From NCBI GenBank assembly GCA_003489345.1, contig DNIT01000110.1, forward strand, positions 8,718 through 18,496: 9,779 nt of DNA. The letters are read 5' to 3'. Made by a program: the position numbers and the translations under genes. Origin of the DNA: Pelotomaculum sp. (GTDB lineage Bacteria; Bacillota; Desulfotomaculia; Desulfotomaculales; Pelotomaculaceae). The notes beneath the pieces were generated by a model, which did no database searches, was not told where the DNA came from, and saw only the letters and a program-made list of their open reading frames with translations. Shown here piece after piece: positions 5,398 to 9,779 of this stretch; the first letter of the stretch is position 1, and each line of letters starts with the position of its first letter.

Positions 5398-7220
5398 GCG
5401 CGAAACATACTCATATATCTGATGTTCTTGTTGTTGGCGCCGGCCTTGCCGCTGAACGATCTGCCATTGAGGCTGCCGAACAAGGGTTGAGCGTTATTAT
5501 CCTCAGCCTGATTCCGCCGCGGCGCTCTCACAGCACTGCTGCTCAGGGCGGTATGCAGGCGTCTCTAGGAAACGTTGCGATGGGCTTGGGTGATAACCCT
5601 AGGATTCACCTGGAGGATACTATTAAAGGTTCTGACTGGGGCTGCGACCAGGAAGTCGCTAAAGCGTTTTGCGATACTGTTCCGATTATGATCCGGCAAC
5701 TTGACGCCTGGGGTGTCCCCTGGAACCGTGTTACGGCCGGTAAGAAAAAATACGCCAGTGGTGTTGAAACAGAGGACTTAAAAGAAAAAGAAGGTTTGAT
5801 TACCGCCCGTGACTTCGGCGGTGTGGCCAAGTGGCGCTGCTGCTATACAGCTGATGGCACCGGCCATACGGTGATGTTCGTTGTGGACACAGTCGTTTGC
5901 AAGATGGGGATTACCGTCCATGACCGGATGGAAGCCATCTCCTTGATACACGACGGTGAAACCTGTTTGGGAGTTGTCGCTAGAGACTTGAGAACTGGTG
6001 ACTTAAACGTATACCTGGCCAAGTCGACCGTTATTGGTACCGGTGGCGCCGGACGTATATACGCTGCGTCCACCAACGCTGTAATCTGTGAAGGCACCGG
6101 CGGGGCTATCTGCCTCAACACCGGTCTTGTTCCTCTCGGTAATATGGAAGCTGTCCAGTTCCACCCCACGGGCATGCCGCCGGTGTGGATCCTGATGACA
6201 GAAGGCGCACGTGGTGATGGTGGATACCTCTTGGATAAGAACATGCACCGCTTTATGCCAGATTACGAGCCGAAGAAAAAAGAACTTGCCTCACGTGATG
6301 TTGTTTCCCGCCGCATGATTCAGCATATTCGGGCAGGTTACGGTATCCAGAGCAAGTACGCGCCGCAGCACCTCTGGTTGGATATCCGCCATTTGGGTCG
6401 CAAGTGGGTATGGAACAACCTGCGTGAGATATCCAATATCGCCATGAACTTTAACGGTTTGGATCCGGCTAAGGATCTGGTTCCGGTTCTTCCCACCCAG
6501 CACTATACGATGGGCGGCATCCGAACCAATAAGAACGGTTTTGCATATGGCCTTAAGGGTCTCTTTGCTATCGGCGAAGCAGCCTGTTGGGACCTCCACG
6601 GCTTTAACCGCCTTGGCGGCAACTCCCTGGCGGAAACAGTCACCGCGGGATTCCTGGTTGGTAAAGAGGTTGCCAAATATACCCTGGGTGCTACACAGAA
6701 GTTTGATTACAAACTGGTTGAAGGTTTTGTTAAGCAGGAAGAAGAACGGATCAACAACCTTATTTCCGGCAGAAACGGCAAGGAAAACGCATACGAAATC
6801 AAGGAAGCAATGGGCCAAGCCATGATGGACCACGTCCACATCTTCCGGACCGGTCCAGCATTGCAAGAAGGTGTGACAAAACTCCAAGAACTCTACAGAC
6901 GCTCACTGAAGATCGGACTCCGTTCCTCCGGACAGGGAGCCAATCCGGAACTGGCTCAAGCATTGAGGATGCCGGGTATGATACGTATGGCGCTCTGCGT
7001 GGCATACGGCGCTCTGATGCGTACGGAAAGCAGTGGCAGCCACTCCCGCGAAGACTTCCCGAAACGGGACGACGTCAATTGGCTCAAGCGGACGCTGGCT
7101 TACTGGAAGCCAGGGGCCGATCTGCCCACGCTTGACTATGAACCTGTTGCCACTCCACATATGCCTCCAGGAGACCGCGGCTATGGAGAAGCAACCGCAG
7201 GCCCGAAGGCGGCGAAATAA
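5394..7220 (+). CDS. sdhA: Succinate dehydrogenase/fumarate reductase flavoprotein subunit
   Basis: This 608-residue catalytic subunit interconverts succinate and fumarate. The FAD-binding fold starts at VLVVGAGLAAERSA (11-24). H46 in RSHSTAAQGG is the expected site of covalent 8-alpha-histidyl FAD. Active-site residues of the family are all visible: H257 in FHPTG, E270 and R273 in TEGARGDGG, R301 in SRDVVSR (the general acid), H370 in QHYTMGG and R406 in NRLGGNSLAE. The length and the unusually Wolinella-like numbering place it with the menaquinone-linked enzymes, as does the context. ATG 5394 overlaps the sdhC stop and has AGGAGGTG at 5382-5389, so the two are probably translationally coupled. 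The soluble pair SdhAB would face the cytoplasm. Direction in vivo, succinate oxidation or fumarate respiration, is not decided by the sequence. Confidence 0.96.
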   Translation: MSAKHTHISDVLVVGAGLAAERSAIEAAEQGLSVIILSLIPPRRSHSTAAQGGMQASLGNVAMGLGDNPRIHLEDTIKGSDWGCDQEVAKAFCDTVPIMIRQLDAWGVPWNRVTAGKKKYASGVETEDLKEKEGLITARDFGGVAKWRCCYTADGTGHTVMFVVDTVVCKMGITVHDRMEAISLIHDGETCLGVVARDLRTGDLNVYLAKSTVIGTGGAGRIYAASTNAVICEGTGGAICLNTGLVPLGNMEAVQFHPTGMPPVWILMTEGARGDGGYLLDKNMHRFMPDYEPKKKELASRDVVSRRMIQHIRAGYGIQSKYAPQHLWLDIRHLGRKWVWNNLREISNIAMNFNGLDPAKDLVPVLPTQHYTMGGIRTNKNGFAYGLKGLFAIGEAACWDLHGFNRLGGNSLAETVTAGFLVGKEVAKYTLGATQKFDYKLVEGFVKQEEERINNLISGRNGKENAYEIKEAMGQAMMDHVHIFRTGPALQEGVTKLQELYRRSLKIGLRSSGQGANPELAQALRMPGMIRMALCVAYGALMRTESSGSHSREDFPKRDDVNWLKRTLAYWKPGADLPTLDYEPVATPHMPPGDRGYGEATAGPKAAK

Positions 7221-7244
7221 CGTGGTAAAAGGAGGCATGAATAG

Positions 7245-7994
7245 ATGGCACGCCAGTTAACATTCTCGATCTTCCGCTATAATCCGAACAAACCGGGTGA
7301 CAAGCCCAGGATGCAGGAGTATTCGTTTGAAGAATTCGAGGGTTTGACCATGTTCGTGGCGCTGAACAAAATCCGCGAGGAGATGGACCCGACCCTGATG
7401 TTTGACTTCGTCTGCCGCGCGGCAATCTGTGGTTCCTGCGCCATGATGATTAACGGCAGGCCCCGGTTGGCCTGCAAAACAATGACCATAAACCTGCCCA
7501 GTCGGATTACGGTAATGCCGTTGCCGGTGTTCAAGCTGATTGGAGACCTCTCGGTTGATACCGGAACCTGGTTCAGGAATTTACAGGTCAAGACCGAATC
7601 ATGGATCCATACCAATAAGAAGTTTGACCCCAATGCTCTGGAAGTTAGAATGGAGAATAAAATAGCAGAGCAAATTTATGAGCCGGAACGCTGCGTTGAG
7701 TGCGGCTGCTGTGTGGCTACCTGCGTAACTGCCAACATCCGTGAAGACTTTATTGGAGCAACGGGCATCAACAGGGTTTCTCGTTTCATGATGGACCCCC
7801 GTGATGAACGTTCAGACGCGGAGTATTATGAAGTGGTTGGCAATGAGGACGGCGCTTTTGGCTGTGTGGGTTTGATGGCCTGTGCCGACCTGTGCCCCAT
7901 GGAAATACCCTTGCAGACGCAGCTGGCCTACGCCCGGCGCAAGATGGCCGCAGCCGGCTTAAAGCTCCAGTTTGCGGGAGTGAAAATATCTTAA
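7245..7994 (+). CDS. sdhB: Succinate dehydrogenase/fumarate reductase iron-sulfur subunit
   Basis: This 249-residue electron-transfer subunit carries electrons between the flavin in SdhA and the haems in SdhC. All three cluster motifs are complete. The [2Fe-2S] site has C57, C62, C65 and C77 (CRAAICGSC, then C77). The [4Fe-4S] site has C150, C153, C156 and C217 (CVECGCC, and CPME at 217-220). The [3Fe-4S] site has C160, C207 and C213. The N-terminal half is a plant-type ferredoxin fold and the C-terminal half a bacterial ferredoxin fold. The start at ATG 7245 has AAAAGGAGG at 7227-7235; an overlapping ATG at 7237 is out of frame. It is the last gene of the operon and is followed closely by a strong terminator. 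Confidence 0.96.
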   Translation: MARQLTFSIFRYNPNKPGDKPRMQEYSFEEFEGLTMFVALNKIREEMDPTLMFDFVCRAAICGSCAMMINGRPRLACKTMTINLPSRITVMPLPVFKLIGDLSVDTGTWFRNLQVKTESWIHTNKKFDPNALEVRMENKIAEQIYEPERCVECGCCVATCVTANIREDFIGATGINRVSRFMMDPRDERSDAEYYEVVGNEDGAFGCVGLMACADLCPMEIPLQTQLAYARRKMAAAGLKLQFAGVKIS

Positions 7995-8007
7995 CCAAGT
8001 TGATAGA

Positions 8008-8048
8008 ACACCGTGGCAGGATTTAAAGCCTGCCACGGTGTTTTTTTT
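8008..8048 (+). terminator. Strong intrinsic terminator of sdhCAB
   Basis: CACCGTGGCAGG (8009-8020) pairs perfectly with CCTGCCACGGTG (8029-8040), with an extra A-T pair outside, an 8-base loop and eight T (8041-8048). It begins 13 bases after the sdhB stop. Confidence 0.95.
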
Positions 8049-8054
8049 GGGGGG

Positions 8055-8070
8055 AGTGACAGGGGACGGG
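8055..8070. repeat. Possible fragment of a dispersed REP-like repeat
   Basis: AGTGACAGGGGACGGG resembles one arm of a dispersed palindromic repeat (GTGACAGGGGACGGTTC type) that I recall from clostridial genomes, often beside IS200-like (RAYT) transposases. The partner arm is missing here, so it would be a degenerate copy. A separate perfect 12-base palindrome TTCTTGCAAGAA lies at 8090-8101. No other copy is visible in the window. Confidence 0.35.
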
Positions 8071-8179
8071 GGTGTTGACAACTTTTTATTTCTTGCAAGA
8101 ATGTCGGTAATTCGAGAACCCTGTTTAAGTGCTTGTTTTAGGCTATCTAAAGTAGAAATGAGACAAGATATGCGACCAG

Positions 8180-8209
8180 TTGATTTTATGCGTCAAATGT
8201 TGGTATAAT
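8180..8209 (+). promoter_or_regulatory. Extended -10 promoter of the tyrS locus
   Basis: TATAAT (8204-8209) is preceded by TG at the extended -10 position (TGGTATAAT). TTGATT (8180-8185) gives four of six -35 matches at an 18-base spacing. Transcription would begin about 20-25 bases before the GTG at 8243. That leaves no room for a T-box leader, which often controls tyrS in Firmicutes. Confidence 0.8.
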
Positions 8210-8242
8210 GTATTGAATTTTAGAGAAAAGGGGATTCGGATT

Positions 8243-8362
8243 GTGCTCACTTTAGAAAAGCAGATTGCAATCATTAAGAGGGGTGCGGTAGAAATTTTAC
8301 CGGAAGCCGAACTGGCCGATAAATCAAAGCGCTCCATAGAAAGCGGTGAGCCATTGCAATGA
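8243..8362 (+). pseudogene. Remnant N-terminus of a second-type tyrosyl-tRNA synthetase, now a 39-codon leader frame
   Basis: GTG 8243 has AAAAGGGG (8227-8233) nine bases upstream and lies just behind the promoter, so it is the first translatable frame of this transcript. It encodes 39 residues, with IIKRGAVEILPEAEL (10-24) followed by KRSIESGEPL. This closely resembles the start of the other bacterial TyrRS type, where EQL..IKRGAVEI...EEL..KL..S...G.PL leads directly into the catalytic strand and HxGH motif. Here it stops at TGA exactly before that point, and the TGA overlaps the ATG of the present tyrS (ATGA, 8359-8362). The present TyrS has its own complete N-terminus and a different frame, so this is not a simple frameshift. 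I infer a leftover head of a displaced tyrS, possibly retained as a coupling leader. Confidence 0.7.
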
Positions 8363-9582
8363 AAATTTATGATGAACTGGTAGCTCGCGGCTTGATTGCC
8401 CAGGTTACCGACGAAAAAGAAATAAAAGAACTTATTAATAGTGGTAATGCGATATTTTATATTGGATTTGATCCAACTGCGGATTCTTTGCATGTTGGTC
8501 ATTTTATGGCCCTATCCCTCATGAAACGCTTGCAGATGGCAGGAAATAAGCCGGTTGCTCTTCTTGGAGGCGGAACAGGGATGATTGGTGATCCCTCCGG
8601 CCGGACGGATATGCGTTCGATGATGACACCCGAAATAATTCAGCACAATATTGATTGCTTGAAAAAGCAGATGGAACGCTTCATCGAGTTTGGTGAAGAT
8701 AAGGCGATTATGGTTAATAATGCAGATTGGCTCTTAAAGCTAAATTATATTGAATTACTGCGTGAAGTAGGAACCTGTTTTTCTGTAAATAATATGTTGC
8801 GCGCAGAATGTTATAAGAACAGAATGGAAAAGGGACTGTCCTTTTTGGAATTCAATTATATGATCATGCAGTCCTATGATTTTTATTACCTGTTTCAGCA
8901 TTACGGGTGCAATATGCAGTTCGGCGGTGACGACCAGTGGTCTAATATGCTGGGCGGTACGGAACTGATTCGCCGTAAGTTAGGCAAAGATGCCTACGCC
9001 ATGACAATTACACTACTAATGAACTCCGAAGGCAATAAGATGGGCAAGACGGCCAAGGGTGCTGTTTGGCTTGACCCCAACAAAACCTCACCTTTTGAAT
9101 TCTTTCAGTATTGGCGTAATGTTGGTGACGCTGATGTGCTCAAGTGTATCCGTATGCTTACCTTCTTGCCCCTGGAACAGATTAACAGAATGGACAAATG
9201 GAAAGGCAGCCAATTAAACGAAGCCAAGGAAATTCTTGCCTATGAACTGACAAAGCTGGTCCATGGTGAAGAAGAGGCCCAAAAGGCTATGCAAGCTTCT
9301 CACGCTCTCTTCGCAGGCGGCACGAATGATTCTCACATGCCAACCACTGAAATTGGAACCGAGCAACTGACCAATGGGGCTATCAGTATTTCGGATTTGC
9401 TGGTGGTGTGTGGTTTAACGGCTTCTAAGAGTGAAGCAAGACGTCTGGTGCAACAGGGTGGTGTATTTGTTAATGATACTAAAGTTGAATCCATTGATCA
9501 TAAAATTACTTTAGAACAATTGAAAGATAGTGTCAAAATACGTAAAGGTAAGAAAACTTACCATAAGGCTTTGATGAATTGA
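8359..9582 (+). CDS. tyrS: Tyrosyl-tRNA synthetase
   Basis: This 407-residue class I synthetase charges tRNA-Tyr with tyrosine in the cytoplasm. Y34 and D38 in FYIGFDPTADSLHVGH fit the tyrosine pocket, and the HIGH box is HVGH (45-48). GMIGDPSGR (74-82), QSYDF (171-175) and GGDDQW (189-194) are also family signatures. The KMSKS-type loop reads GNKMGKT (225-231), which is normal for the E. coli/B. subtilis-like type. An S4 RNA-binding domain covers about residues 340-400 (ISDLLVVCGLTASKSEARRL, GGVFVNDTKV). ATG 8359 overlaps the stop of the 39-codon frame upstream and has only a weak GGTGAG at 8344-8349, so translation may depend on coupling. The base composition looks more AT-rich than sdhCAB, which fits acquisition but does not prove it. 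Confidence 0.95.
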   Translation: MKIYDELVARGLIAQVTDEKEIKELINSGNAIFYIGFDPTADSLHVGHFMALSLMKRLQMAGNKPVALLGGGTGMIGDPSGRTDMRSMMTPEIIQHNIDCLKKQMERFIEFGEDKAIMVNNADWLLKLNYIELLREVGTCFSVNNMLRAECYKNRMEKGLSFLEFNYMIMQSYDFYYLFQHYGCNMQFGGDDQWSNMLGGTELIRRKLGKDAYAMTITLLMNSEGNKMGKTAKGAVWLDPNKTSPFEFFQYWRNVGDADVLKCIRMLTFLPLEQINRMDKWKGSQLNEAKEILAYELTKLVHGEEEAQKAMQASHALFAGGTNDSHMPTTEIGTEQLTNGAISISDLLVVCGLTASKSEARRLVQQGGVFVNDTKVESIDHKITLEQLKDSVKIRKGKKTYHKALMN

Positions 9583-9583
9583 C

Positions 9584-9770
9584 ACTCCGCACGACTGAAG
9601 CCGTGGGATTCTTGGGTGATTAAACCGAAGTGCATTTCTGCTATCGGAGTATGACCCCAAGTTAAGGGCTGTGCCATCAGCCCGTCCTAGTCCAGTGCAT
9701 ATAGCAGACTAGGCTGGCAGACTGTTACCGTCTGCCACAGTTGCAGAAATGATATTAATCGCAGATGCGA
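9584..9770 (+). ncRNA. Structured RNA resembling the HEARO/omega RNA of IscB/IsrB-type elements
   Basis: Directly after the tyrS stop, non-coding sequence folds densely. CACGAC/GCCGTG form a tetraloop hairpin with one mismatch (9590-9606). CTTGGG (9611-9616) pairs with CCCAAG (9656-9661) around a CCGA/TCGG hairpin (9625-9647). GGGCT/AGCCC (9666-9683), CCTAGTC/GACTAGG (9686-9713) and TGGCAGAC/GTCTGCCA (9715-9737) follow as three successive hairpins. CATTTCTGC (9633-9641) is perfectly complementary to GCAGAAATG (9743-9751), a likely pseudoknot. TCGC/GCGA (9759-9770) may add a last stem. Hairpin order, pseudoknot and stretches such as GTGCCATCAGCCC and CTGTTACCG agree with my memory of HEARO RNAs, which lie 5' to IscB/IsrB nuclease genes or stand alone. 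Family identity is inference and the 3' boundary is uncertain. An IS200/IS605 end is the main alternative. Confidence 0.65.
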
Positions 9771-9779
9771 CCAGGCAAG

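Noticed and set aside
6291..6887. Long open frame on the minus strand inside sdhA, and other antisense frames in sdhA and sdhB
   Set aside because: They lie entirely antisense to a gene with complete catalytic motifs and have no ribosome sites or recognisable motifs. They are shadows of the coding bias.
8243..8400. The 39-codon frame and tyrS as one gene split by a sequencing frameshift
   Set aside because: The two are in different frames, and the downstream TyrS already has its own full N-terminal helix and first strand. Joining them would duplicate the N-terminal region.
9584..9610. First hairpin (CACGAC, TGAA loop, GCCGTG) as the end of an IS200/IS605 tnpB element
   Set aside because: Such hairpins do occur at IS605 ends and this remains an alternative. 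The many ordered stems and the 9-bp long-range pairing after it fit a structured RNA better, and no tnpB remnant is visible upstream, where tyrS is intact.

Overview
This window looks like a piece of a Gram-positive, low-to-medium GC Firmicute chromosome, most likely an anaerobic clostridium of the Peptococcaceae/Desulfotomaculum/Pelotomaculum kind. The reasons are strong AGGAGG-type ribosome sites, GTG and TTG starts, classical intrinsic terminators, a Fur-type regulator with a ZnuCB-type transporter, and a succinate:quinone oxidoreductase with a five-helix di-haem cytochrome b. The taxonomic placement is inference; the gene calls rest on visible motifs.

Layout. Bases 1-123 are the Gly/Ser-rich C-terminus of a protein that begins before the window, probably of the TPM-domain (YgcG-like) family. 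A metallo-beta-lactamase-fold hydrolase follows (236-1210) and is closed by two intrinsic terminators in tandem. A good sigma-A-type promoter then drives a metal-uptake operon: a Fur-family repressor (probably Zur, true start TTG at 1443), an ABC ATPase (ZnuC-like) and an ABC-3 permease (ZnuB-like). No substrate-binding lipoprotein is present here. A terminator-like hairpin and a convergent small Cys/His-rich protein of unknown function (minus strand, TTG start) separate this operon from the next. Bases 4118-4683 hold no gene. They contain inverted repeats and hairpins and form the long upstream region of the sdh operon.

The sdhCAB operon (4684-7994) is complete and ends at a very strong terminator. 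SdhC has four histidines placed to bind two haems b and a Glu placed like the E-pathway residue of Wolinella fumarate reductase. SdhA has the FAD-linking His and the active-site His/Arg set, and SdhB has all eleven expected cluster cysteines. Together they make a membrane complex linking succinate/fumarate to menaquinone. The sequence does not fix the direction of the reaction in the cell.

Two less ordinary objects lie at the right end. First, tyrS (8359-9582) is preceded by its own extended -10 promoter and by a 39-codon frame (8243-8362). That frame reads like the N-terminus of a different type of tyrosyl-tRNA synthetase, cut off just before the catalytic fold and overlapping the start of the present tyrS by four bases. 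It looks like a gene replaced in place, with the old promoter, ribosome site and head left behind. Second, immediately after the tyrS stop codon the sequence becomes a dense set of hairpins plus a 9-bp long-range pairing (9584-9751). This resembles the HEARO/omega RNA of IscB/IsrB-type mobile elements. If so, the end of tyrS lies where its guide would be, and a nuclease gene, if present, would begin beyond the window.
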